Positions 1 to 10,700 of a stretch of 64,000 nucleotides of DNA are shown one piece after another. This DNA comes from Liolophura sinensis (taxonomy: Eukaryota > Mollusca > Polyplacophora > Chitonida > Chitonidae): positions 22,827,788 through 22,891,787 of the forward strand of contig NC_088302.1 of assembly GCF_032854445.1 (NCBI RefSeq), in the 5' to 3' direction. The notes under the pieces were generated by a model that was given only the letters and a program-made list of their open reading frames with translations, searched no databases and had not been told where the DNA came from. A program made the position numbers and the translations under genes. How positions within the stretch are numbered: the first letter of the stretch is position 1; each line of letters starts with the position of its first letter.

Positions 1-281
1 CTTACGTAAGGTTTACACTGTGAAATTATTCTGCTATTTTGCGAGGTTGGATTGGCGTCCATATCTATCTCAACTCGACTGCATGACAATGCATGTTAGT
101 GTAATAGTTTCAAATATATGAATGCATGATTTAACAAGTAAGTTAAGAAATATAATTTAAAAATTGGAAATTCATATTACATGATGTTGGTGATATGTTC
201 AGTTATACTCCATATAATCATATTAATTCTACATCCGCAAACCTGATCGCTGTGGATATTCTTGCAAATGATATAGTCTTA

Positions 282-1550
282 TGTGATGAATAAGTTAGCT
301 GGATTATGTGATGGATATGTTAGATGGATTCTGTGATGGTTATGTTCGAAGGATTATGCGATGAATATGTTAGTTGAATTATGTGATGGCTTTGTTAGAA
401 GAATTGTGTGATGGCTTTGTTAGAAGGGTTATGTGATGAATATATTAGATAGATTATGTGATGGATATGTTTGATGAATTGCGTGATTGATTTGTTAGAT
501 GGATTATGTGATGGATATTTTGATGGATTTTGTGATGAATATGTTAGATGGATTATGTGGTGGATATGTTAGATGGATTATGTGATGGATATTTTGATGG
601 ATTTTGTGATGAATATGTTAGATGGATTGTGTGGTGGATATGTTAGATGGATTATGTGATGGATATTTTGATGGATTTTGTGATGAATATGTTAGATGGA
701 TTGTGTGATGGATTTGTTAGATGGATTATGTGATGGATATTTTGATGGATTTTGTGATGAATATGTTAGATGGATTGTGTGGTGGATATGTTAGATGGAT
801 TATGTGATGGATATGTTGGACGGATTATGTGATGATAAATGGATTCTGTGATGGATATGTTAGATGGATTATGTGATGGATATGTTTGATGGATTATGTA
901 ATGGATATGTTAGATGGATTGTGTGATGAATATGTTAAATGGATTGTGTGATGGATATATTTGATTGATTATGTGAGATGGATTATGTGATGGATGTGGC
1001 AGATGGATTCTGTGATGGATACGTTAGGTAGATTATGAGATAGACATGTTAGATGGATTATGTGATGAGTACGTTAGATGGATTATGTGATTGCTTTGTT
1101 GGAAGAATTATGTAATGAATATATTAGATGGATTATGGGATGGATATGTTTGATGGATTATGTGATGATATGTTAGATGGATTGTGTGATGAATATGCAA
1201 GATGGGATTGTGTGATGAATATGCAAGATGGGATTTGTGATGGATTTGTTAAATGGATTCTGTGATGGATTTTAGATGGATTATGTGATGGAAAATTTCA
1301 GATGGATTATGGGATATATACGTTAAATGGATTATGTGATGAATGTGTTAGATGGATTATGTGATGCATATGTTTGATGGATTATGTCATGGATATGTTT
1401 GATGGATTATGTGATGGAAAATTTCAGATGGATTATGGGATATATATGTTAAATGGATTATGTGATGAATGTGTTAAATGGATTATGTGATGAATGTGTT
1501 AGATGGATTATGTGATGGATATGTTTGATGGATTATGTGATCGATTATGT
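282..1550. repeat. Minisatellite, about 25-bp unit, with a 74-bp higher-order repeat
   Basis: Dozens of diverged copies of a 24-25-bp unit of the type TTAGATGGATTATGTGATGG plus ATATG run through the region. From about 522 to 817 a higher-order unit of three subrepeats recurs exactly every 74 bp (the variant GATGGATTTT starts at 522, 596, 670 and 744). The remaining copies are irregular, with units truncated or fused. No coding potential. Confidence 0.95.
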
Positions 1551-2500
1551 GATTACACACACATTTATTGAGGCATGTAGTCATACATTTTCAGCTGGCC
1601 CCTCGTCGATCTTGCCTGCACATAGCATGCATACACGCTTAGTTGTACGTCCCCTGTTTTATCCCACAACGCCAATACAAGTAGGAAGGCCTCGGAGAGC
1701 TGCCACAAACAACTGGTCTGTTGGGAGGGGAAGTGCCAGAATTAGACAGTTATAAATGTTTAACTCAATCCATATGACACCCTTCTGGTCCCTCCGCTAA
1801 TTATCAGAAACCCCAAACATATGTTTATTGCGCAAAAGTTGTAATGCAGAACTGGAACATCCTCGTGCTAAGTGATTTACGACATGCAGTTTTATTTGGA
1901 CTTCCAGGATGGTCTCTGGGTGGGTCGGTAAGGAGGTGGGGGAAGGGATACACAAGACATACCCAGTGTGTCCAGGGCTGGCTTGCACCGGCACCCACTC
2001 AACCACGACTTCTCCATCCGACAATTATAATGGGGAGAAAATTGGCAAGTAATCGGGTTAAAACAGAACTTATTTTGGGGAGCCACACGGACAAAATCTG
2101 GCAGCCTCTTGGAGGACTACCGTTGCATCCTGAAGGCGGTCCTTGATTCTTGCATTCCGCAGAGCGTTCTGTTTAGCGAGGTATATAGCACTGACACAGA
2201 TGAGTCGAGCCAGATGTGCGATGTCATTAAAGACGAATTAAGTCAACATGAAAGTCTATATTAAAAAAAGGATTTACTCTCCGTTAGCTTTCAAAGTTAT
2301 CCAATGAAATACTAGTAGTTGAATTATGTTTCACGCATTTCTGCGTCGAAAGATTAGATTAGATTACGGGACTATACTCATTACAGTAATATAGTCCTTA
2401 TCAGTATTTGTGGGCTTTTCTGTCTGTCTGTATATCTTTCTGAGCAAAATATTTGGGTGTCAACAAATTCTACATTATGTATGGTACAAATAAATATCTG

Positions 2501-2548
<48 letters not shown>

Positions 2549-2870
2549 GCTGTTGTATTTTTTTAAATATCTTGCACTATCATGAAAATTAAAATGTATC
2601 AGCTAATACATCTAGGTGCATGGTATACCTTTCGGGACAACTTCCTGTTAATAACGGTTAAATAAATATCGCACATTTACAATGTTTGGCCTTCGTTCTG
2701 CAGTTCTACCTCAGTCACGCAGAAACACTCATAAGACCATGGAACAAATACTGTCCGATGCGCTGCGGCGGCAAGCCTCCATAATGGGTTGATTTAGCCA
2801 TTTTATATCCGTCTGTACTCTAATGCATCTTGAACACCACACTCGTACAGACTAATCAGTGCGCGCACTA
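1551..2870. other. Noncoding stretch with one TA microsatellite
   Basis: No supported gene. The stretch at 1.55-2.15 kb is somewhat more GC-rich with short overlapping ORFs on both strands that match nothing I recognise. A TA-rich microsatellite lies at about 2500-2545. Confidence 0.6.
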
Positions 2871-2962
2871 TTACATATTTATAACAGTACACTATATTAC
2901 ATATTTATAGCAATACACTATATTACATATTTATAGCAATACACTATATTATATATTTTACC
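2870..2962. repeat. Short tandem repeat, about 30-bp AT-rich unit
   Basis: About three copies of a unit containing ACACTATATTACATATTTATA, separated by AGCA or ACAG variants. Confidence 0.75.
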
Positions 2963-3200
2963 GTACACTACACGTGCATATTTATCAACACATGGGTTTT
3001 CACATTTTCATTATATACCGTACATTTGTATCGTGTTCTAAAGAGAGCACTGTCAAATAATTAACACTATACATTTACTATTAACAATACATTCTCGAAA
3101 ATTTCAAATTACATTTTAAGTCTAATAGTACATTATATTGCATCTTTAACAGTAGGCCTACACTATTACACTTATTTAACGGTATACTGGCCGGTGCATC

Positions 3201-3398
3201 TTTAACAGTTCACTCGTGCAGACAAAATAGCACGTTATCACAGACTTTAACAGTACATTAGTACAGACAAAATAACACGTTATCACAGACTTTAAAAGTT
3301 CACTCGTACACACAAAATAGCATGTTATCACAGACTTTAACAGTTCACTCGTACACACAAAATCGCACGTTATCACAGACTTTAACAGTACACTCGAA
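3201..3398. repeat. Tandem repeat, 45-bp unit, about 4.4 copies
   Basis: TTTAACAGT-type units begin at 3201, 3246, 3291, 3336 and 3381, a constant 45-bp period, each with a TCGTACA-type segment and GTTATCACAGAC. Because 45 is a multiple of three, the - strand stays open for 66 codons with a 15-residue repeat. This is a by-product, not a gene. Confidence 0.93.
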
Positions 3399-6139
3399 CT
3401 GATTTAACAGTGCACTAGTAATATTTTAAAATAGGCCAGTATCTTGGAGCAGAATTCCATTGGTGGCGTATTTTCTTTATGAGTTAAGTTTAGTTAACAT
3501 CATCAAAATGCTGTCTGCACGGGACAAACATGCAGTTACATGTATATAAACGCCAGGTGAGTAATAGGTCATCGGGCCAATAGGTCTATGTCGGCGACTA
3601 ATGTACAGGTGTGCAGTGTGTCTTCTGAGCTAACGGTAAACACACACGGTGGGAGAAGACAGGATGAAGGCTTGCAGGCATGGTAGTAGAGAGGAAGTTG
3701 TCCAACAACAAAGGAGTTGTTAACTGTGTGATAAAGACATGGAGGTACAGACCGCAGACGAGTGCGTGGACATATCTCTGGTTGGAATTAAGACGTTTTT
3801 ATGTACAGAGGTAAACTAGGGAACCAGCTAAAGCTTGTTATCGCAAATTAAGCAGATCTTCAATGAGAGCTTAGTAATCAAGATTAATGGAATTCGTGTC
3901 GTGCATACGGAGATAGAATAATGAAACTTAACCGAGCAGATCGTTTTCCGTGCAAGAACACATGCGAGCGGTTGTAAAGACTTAGTCGAGGAAATACTAA
4001 AACATTTTGGACCGATTCACAATCGACGGTGCGGAACGTCTTTGCCAAATGGTGTAGGGATGCTAGCCAGCTGAGAGTTGGTTAGGGCTATAAGCTCTGT
4101 TTTTGTGTGTGTACCGGTGCAAGCTTATAAATACACTACAGACAGGAACAACAACCCCGACACTTGAACCGCTTTGCTCATTGCCGCTATTTAACAAACG
4201 GTACCTTTTTAAGAGTCATTTCCGTTGGTATAGAACTAGCTGGCATCGCGGATGATTGAAAACAGAACATTTACAGCCGAGATTTAATTCGAAGATTTAT
4301 TACGCAGACAATGTAGACACATAGATCAAGACGAAAATTTGTTTCCATTTATCACCACACGCGCCAAACTTACGAAGACATTAAGCTGTCTTTAAAGTTC
4401 ACGAGCCAAAAAAAAAAAACATGAAATGGAAAGAAAAAATGGAAGTTGAAATAGTGAGACATACATTCATTGACCCCCCCCCCCCCCCCACCACCACCCA
4501 CCTTATTATTTGGGATTCTAAAACACCACGCATATATATATATAGTTTCTGTTTATAAATCAATAGTTGAGTACGGTGTAAAGCACCATACAGATAAATA
4601 AATAATAAATAAATAAATCAATCAAGAGTTCAAGATCCAAAGTAGCTGTGTTTTTGTGTTCAATTATTGATGTAAATATATTTCGATGCATGGCCACCAC
4701 ATTACATATTTATTTTCTTGACGAGGGTTTTAGGTAGCTTTTCACTTATACGACATCGATCATCGGTTTATTGCAACTGTTTAATCTGAGTCCTTCACGT
4801 AGAAATGAGTCGCCAGTCGTTTATTTTAATTATATTTTTTATTCACACGTGTATGGAAAACCATTCATTAACAGTGTTTGGAAAAATTAAGAAGATAAGT
4901 AGCCAATTGCTTACTGCAACATTTGAAAACCTGCGTGTCAAGTACACGTAGGTGAGTGGATGGAAATTCAGATATTCATGACTTGCGTGCCTAGCTGAGT
5001 GTTTATTGCAATGACAGACTGATACGGCCATCTGTTCAATAGGGAGGTAGGAACGCAAAACACAACGAGCGATATTCGCTGATTTTATCTAGAAATACAG
5101 CTCATTACCAATTCCCCGGCCAGTTGTAAGACCGTAATATAGGAACCACGAACTAGAATAGAAAAATTTGAGCAAAAATCTTCAAAGCTTGAAACTGAAA
5201 CATTTTTCGTGAAACCTTGATGACAAACGTACACCGTTTTTTGCCCGTGTCGTTTATCTCCCCTTGTTTGTCAACACGCCTGACCTCATCAAGGACATCG
5301 TTCATAGACAAACTACCAAGAGTGCCATAATATTCTAGATTATCAAATATAACTTGATTAGATTTGAAGATTGGCATGTTCAAATGAATTTGGATATGAA
5401 AGTTTATTTTAAATTTCAACATTCGCGAGCGCTCATTTGCGCACTGACCTATATAAAGATATATTTTTACCCACAATCCTGCAGTATATTTCGAAGCGTT
5501 ATGATAGAATATTAAGCAGAATTACGACATACTGGGTCCATACGGTAGGTATAGAGGCTAATACAAAAACCGGAAGTGTGTATGAGCTAGCCAGATACTC
5601 GAACCTCCCTTACTAAAGCATGAAACACCTGTGTGCAATTTTACATCCGTGTGTGCGTACAGCGTACTTGCCCAGGAAAAAACATACCAATTAAGAAGCA
5701 ATGTGTTGTTAATGGTATATTCAGTTTTCACATGGTGTTAATATTAGAGTCTGTCATGAAGGTGCTGTATGACTTTAGAATAGGATCATAGGGTATACAC
5801 TTACGCTGATAAGTATGAAATCTCTATGTTCAAAAGTGTTTAAATTTGAATTGATTTTGATTGATCAGAAGAAAAAAATCTTACATCGTTTAATACATTA
5901 TGTGAAAGACGTGAACTGTGCTCAGTATATGTATTTCAGCCCAGATCTTGTCCTTTTAAGCATGTCTAAAATTATACTTTCAGGACAGTCAAGATTATGG
6001 TAGCATGTAGTCTTGTAGTCAATGGCAATGAGCATGTAACCAGGTCACATGAGTGACATACTCTTGATTAAAAAGGTCGAACATCCATACTCTTAGTGGG
6101 GATTTTGTATTCAACAAAACATTTGAATCTACAGGAGTC
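3399..6139. other. Noncoding stretch
   Basis: AT-rich with no convincing exon. A C16 run followed by CCA repeats lies at 4474-4500. A fragment resembling a SINE-A tail lies at about 4565-4625. Small ORFs on both strands have no recognisable domain. Confidence 0.55.
4565..4625 (+). mobile_element. SINE-A tail remnant
   Basis: GAGTACGGTGTAAAGCACCA followed by an AAATAAATA-type tail matches the 3' end of the tRNA-derived SINE family seen in full elsewhere in the window (consensus GAGTACGGCGTAAAACACCA). Confidence 0.6.
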
Positions 6140-6250
6140 AAAAGAGACGTTCGTACACCAGGTGTCAACCAAAAGAGACGTTCGTACACCAGGTGTCAAC
6201 CAAAAGAGACGTTCGTACACCAGGTGTCAACCAAAATGGACGTTCCAGGT
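6140..6250. repeat. Tandem repeat, 31-bp unit, about 3.5 copies
   Basis: Identical units starting AAAAGAGACGTTCGTACACC begin at 6140, 6171 and 6202, with a degenerate partial copy from 6233. The near-perfect identity suggests recent expansion. Confidence 0.93.
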
Positions 6251-6969
6251 CAATCATCGTCATGCTAATTCCCAAACTAATGTTCAACACACACCACCAA
6301 AGAATTAAGAAAGTATATAAGCAGCGAAATTAGAGCGAATTCATGAAAGGCGCATGCATGTCTAGCAAAACATTTTTCAGTGATGATGGAAAGACGCGAG
6401 GAATGTTCTGGGCAGAGAGACTATCAAGGAAATAACGTAGGTTCATGCCCACAACTGTGACCGTAACCGCATGGAGACCTTTCTCTTACACCGGAAACAT
6501 CTTCGTCACAGATTTTAATTACCAATAACGTATCAGATTTATTCCATATTTCAACAACATCGATGCAACGGCCTTCGTCAGAAGAACACGGCGTGCCCAG
6601 TACACATATACGGAGAAAACTGTCTGATTATTCCACACGGAGTTATTGCCCTTGAATCCTCTGATCAAAGCGCCAAATGAATGACAATTTATCTTCCCAA
6701 AATATTGGTGATCGCCAGCACGCGGAAATCCCATGATCCCTGGTTTATAAGTCTTTCCCATAACATAATTCCAGTGGATTTTTGATAAAGCATTTAGAAA
6801 TAAAGTGGACATGTTCGGGTGTATTTTTATGTATGCTTTTTTTTATCAAGCGACATGTACAAACAAGCTTAAGATAAGTGCCAAGGGAACAATATAATCT
6901 CGTTACTAAATTAAGAAAACTACGCGAAGCCTTCTGGAGTGCAGTCAGACTGTAGATCCATTTTTTTCG

Positions 6970-7174
6970 AAAGTGTTATACTAGCATTTAGTCACATTTT
7001 ATATTTAAATTTTAGCCAAACTGAGCAGCCAATGCAGTTCTCTAAAGTCATCAGTTTTAGTTCATAATTAACATAATGTTAGGCAATTTTTTTAGGCTAA
7101 GTACAAAATTGAAGACATGGCTTACAGTGAAATCTGGTATTAAGTTTTAAACCAGTTTTGAACAACTAGTCCCA
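6970..7174 (+). mobile_element. Diverged copy of MITE family 2
   Basis: It matches the element at 61440-61661 in order: ATTTTATATTT, TTTTAG.CAAA, AGCAGCCAATGC, AGTTTTAGTT, ATATAATGTTA-type, TAGGCTAAG, AAAATTGAAGAC, ATCTGGTATTAAG. The right inverted end survives in part (ACTAGTCCCAG) and the left end is decayed. Confidence 0.75.
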
Positions 7175-7694
7175 GATGTTCAGACTGCCATTACATGGAT
7201 GTCCTACCTTACAAACGAAAAAAAAAAAAAAGAAGGGTGCTCATTTGATGAATTGTTTGTATATATCTAGCATTTGTACATTCCATTGGGCTTAACGTTG
7301 GGTTTATGAATGTTTCACACATATGGCGCCTATCAGGATAATTTCTGCAGAAAACTACCTGACGCCCCAAACAGCGCGAGCTGGGTTCGAACCCGCTACC
7401 TCATTTTAAAAGGGCTCGTTGACTTCGGCGAGCTCGACAACATAAATCAATTCGACGCTCGGCAAAGTATTGACAAACTTTCCAACCCTGTGAGGTACAG
7501 ATAGCGAAATCAAATTGATGAGAAACAGTGGTCTTCAACAAATGTTACAGACTGCACAAACGGTCGAATTCCGTTGATCAATTATTTTGTCGCGAAGACC
7601 CGAACGAACAGTGAGAAAAGCGTAATCCACAACATCTCTGCCCAAGGCCGGAATCGAACCAACACCTCGAGTTTCCCGGCGACTGGAATTTATG
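7175..7694. other. Noncoding stretch with tRNA-like fragments
   Basis: Holds a poly-A tract (about 7219-7233) and two B-box-like stretches (GGTTCGAACCC near 7384 and, on the - strand, GGTTCGATTCCGGCC near 7656). They are not flanked by foldable arms and look like old SINE debris. No gene seen. Confidence 0.5.
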
Positions 7695-7800
7695 TATTCA
7701 TTTTATTTGATTGGTGTTTTACGCCGCACTTAGGAGAATTTCACTTATCCGACGGCGGCCAGCATCATCGGGTATAGATCATGCAGGTAAAACCGATGAC
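7695..7800 (-). mobile_element. Old 5'-truncated SINE-A fragment
   Basis: Tail-first copy: TTTGATTGGTGTTTTACGCC, then TTTCACTTAT.CGACGGCGGCCAGCAT, then a decayed body. It is the reverse complement of the SINE-A 3' half. Confidence 0.75.
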
Positions 7801-7896
7801 CATCCACAAGATCGATTGCAATAGAAGCACAAAAATGTGGCAGATAAGTGTTTAAGCATACAAGTTTCGACTTCAAGTTAACAAATTAATTTCCAC

Positions 7897-8221
7897 CTCT
7901 AGAGCGTCCGTTTCGAATTCGGGAGACCTGGGATCAAACCTGGGTCTGGTCATACCAAAGACTTTAAAAATGGTAATCTCAACAGTGAGATGTTAGAGCA
8001 AGAAAACAGGGTTGGTTGGATTGGTGTCAGTGTAATGTGACTGGGTGGGGTGTCATGTCTGGTGTCTTCGGCAGGATACTTCAGTGGTGGCAGCACTTTG
8101 GCGGCATAGACTCGCCCTGCCACAAGATGACACAGTATATGTACATAAACCTAATGACTCCTCGTCGTCATATGACTGAAAAATTGTTATGTATGACGTT
8201 AAACCCCCAAGCGCAGCCAGG
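7897..8221 (+). mobile_element. SINE-B copy
   Basis: tRNA-like head (AGAGCGTCCGTTTCG, then GGGATCAAACCTGGG), a body with GACTGGGTGGGGTGTCATGT and TTCAGTGGTGGCAGCACTTT, and a tail CGTCGTCATATGACTGAAAA ending GACGTTAAACCCCCAAGC. It lies head-on to the SINE-B copy immediately downstream. Confidence 0.88.
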
Positions 8222-8260
8222 TTGATTTTGAGCAGCGAAGTTCTCTCCCTTGTTTAGTTG

Positions 8261-8619
8261 AGTGAGTGAGTGCGTGCTTGGGGTTTAAACGTCGTACCGG
8301 TACTCAACAATTTTTCAGTCATATGACGACGAAGGAATCATTAGGGTGCATGTACGTGTAATGTGCCTCCTTGTTGCAGGACGGATTTCCACCGCTCTTT
8401 TATTTAGTGCTGCTTCACTGAGACGACTTACCGAAGGCAAGTAAGGCGCCCCGCCCGAGCCATTATACTGATACGGGTCAACCAGTCGTTGTACTATCCC
8501 CTTCATGCTGAACGCCAAGCGAGGAAGTTACAACTTCCTCTTTTAAAGTCTTAGGTGTGACTTGATCTAGGATTGATCCTGGATCTACCGATCCCGAAGC
8601 GGACGCTCTACCAACTGTG
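8261..8619 (-). mobile_element. Full-length SINE-B with perfect 12-bp target-site duplication
   Basis: Flanked by CTTGTTTAGTTG at 8249-8260 and 8620-8631, a perfect 12-bp duplication. Read on the - strand it starts with a tRNA-like head (CAGTTGGTAGAGCGTCCGCT, then GGATCAATCC as B box). It carries a variable central body and ends with the conserved CATATGACTGAAAAATTGTT region and a CACT-repeat tail. Length 359 bp. tRNA-head SINEs with such duplications are moved by a partner LINE. Confidence 0.93.
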
Positions 8620-8965
8620 CTTGTTTAGTTGTTCTCCATGTATATTCGTTCGGGATACAAACTAGAGTCTACTACTGTCAAAATATTAGGGTGTTTCAAC
8701 TTTGTTATATTTAAGCTCAAAGAAACAGTTACGAGTATAGCTGATACAAAAAATTAATTCTCTCGATAGTGCTTTAGCAGTGTTGATTGTGCCATCTACC
8801 TCCTTGATAGCGCATACTGAATTTTGACTCAAGAAATACATGTATTTGTCAAAGGTTTTTAAGGTTGTAACATGTTATCGGCTTACTGTTCCACAATATA
8901 AGCAACTTCGGTTTATCTTACAGATTAAATAAAAGCAATACAGTATAGCCTACTCAATAATAAAG

Positions 8966-9020
8966 TTCGTCGTCATATGACTGAAAAATTGTTGAGCACG
9001 ACTTTAAACCCCAATCACTC
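8966..9020 (+). mobile_element. 5'-truncated SINE-B tail with near-perfect target-site duplication
   Basis: Only CGTCGTCATATGACTGAAAA through the CACT-repeat tail is present. CTCAATAATAAAGT before it and CTCAGTAATAAAGT after it form a 14-bp duplication with one mismatch. Confidence 0.82.
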
Positions 9021-9029
9021 ACTCACTCA

Positions 9030-9990
9030 CTCAGTAATAAAGTATGCTTTTCGTGGCTTTATTTCACCTGTGACTATAGATCTCTCGGTCGTTCTGTCAG
9101 TGGGTCGTTCGGTCGAATTGTTCAAGTTATATCTTTTAATGTGAGATATTAATATAACGAGGAACCTGGGTGCAAGACGACGCGAAATCGTACTTGTGAA
9201 ATAGTTATTGTGAAATTGCGCTTGCTTTTGTGTATGTGCTCCAGATTTATGCTGCCCTGTAAACGGGTATTGTTGATCGACCACATCTCTTTAATATTAG
9301 CTTATCATACATTATGCGTATGTATCCAGTATGTTGCTTTTCACATATGCATGCGTCTTAAAGAGGCTATACCAGAGATTTTTGGCACACAAAAAAAAAT
9401 ATCAATCAGCGCAAATTCAATTGAAATTTAGCTATTGTTTTAAAATAACTCAAAAAAAAAAATAGTTTCACAAAGTATCAACCTCGCCTGTGCATGTATT
9501 ATAGCGTAATACCCTTCAAAAACGATAGTAAAGTTAGTAAAATTTATAAAGCCAGTCGGAGATTTTAAAATCATTTTAACCCATTTTAGATAGTACAGGT
9601 ACAAGTCTAATATTTACTGGATGGCAATATTGTGAGCAATTCGGTGTATTATGATACGCTGAAAATTTCTATTAAAGAAAATGTCTTTCATATGATGGTG
9701 GCCGGTATATAGCTGGCCTCTGGATCACACAGCTGTCTTAACCTTAAGTCAGATTTAGCCTAAACTTGTGTTATTGTTTTAAATATTTGAATTCAAATGC
9801 CAGGTTTCATGATTATCACGAAAGCCCAGGACAAAAATAAAGAAATTATATTAAGATATAAATTTCTATTACTTGTATAAGTCACCATTTTAGCCCGGTA
9901 AAATGTCTTCACGATAAGACAAAATCAGACTTACGTGTGAGACAGCTCGTGATCCCACTGCCAAGTATGGAATGTATCGGAGTGTCCAAA
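9030..9990. other. Noncoding stretch
   Basis: AT-rich with short poly-A tracts (for example near 9390 and 9455). No exon, RNA gene or repeat family recognised. Confidence 0.55.
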
Positions 9991-9995
9991 GTATA

Positions 9996-10253
9996 CACTC
10001 CTAAAATCAATCTGTTTAATTTAACAGGGAAAGTCTGTTCTCTGAGTGATGGTAGAATGTATTCTGTTATTACAACAGATTATTTTGTTAAATATAATAC
10101 ACATATTCTATTAATTCGACATTAAGTTTCTATCAGGGTAATAGGATATTATGTTGAATATGTCGCAGTGTTATAATAATAACAGAAAGCGTTCTAGCAT
10201 CACTTATGCAGACCACTGACTTTGTTAAACTTAACAGATTAATTTTTTGAGTG
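9996..10253 (+). mobile_element. MITE family 1, copy 1 (258 bp, TA duplication)
   Basis: Long imperfect terminal inverted repeats: the left end CACTCCTAAAATCAATCTG pairs with the right end, which reads CACTCAAAAAATTAATCTG on the - strand, and both continue into TTTAACA and AAGTC. TA flanks each end (9994-9995 and 10254-10255). The interior is homologous to a second copy at 51218-51470. The TA target site suggests mobilisation by a Tc1/mariner-type transposase. Confidence 0.87.
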
Positions 10254-10470
10254 TATTTTCGGAAAATTCTAAACTGGTGGACCTTTCCATATGTGACATA
10301 TCTCATATTGCATATAGGAAGACAATGTAGTCAACAAAAATCTTCATATAAGACTACGCCACACAAACAGAGAGCAACGGTAGCTAGGTTTTCTTGAGGA
10401 TTCTCTGCTCCAAGAACAGCGCTGAACTCACGTCGCGTGTGACTTAGCCACTGAATGCATGAATGGATGC

Positions 10471-10700
10471 CTGGAGTTAAACGTTGCAGTTTTTCATTCA
10501 CATAAGTGTGTGTACATATACTGTGTCTTCTTGTGACAGGGCCGCCAAAATGCTGCCGCCACTGAAGTATCATGCCGAAGACACCAAGCATGACACTCCA
10601 CCAAGTCACATTCCACTGATACCGAGCTAACCAGTCATGTTTCCTTGCTCTAAACTCTCAGTGCTGAGCGCCAAGCGAGGCAACAAGTACCAACTCAGCG
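10471..10700 (-). mobile_element. SINE-B fragment
   Basis: Reverse-complement match to the SINE-B body: GTTAAACG..GCAG.TTTTTCA, GTGTCTTCTTGTGACAGGG, TGCTGCCGCCACTGAAGTAT, CATGACACTCCACC..GTCACATT and GCGCCAAGCGAGG. The tRNA-like head is missing. Confidence 0.85.

Noticed and set aside
6140-6250. Regular 31-bp repeats resembling a CRISPR array
   Set aside because: Units are contiguous without unique spacers and the DNA is clearly eukaryotic; it is a minisatellite.
7376-7420. tRNA-like GGTTCGAACCC element
   Set aside because: No acceptor or anticodon arms can be drawn around the B-box-like stretch; probably SINE debris.
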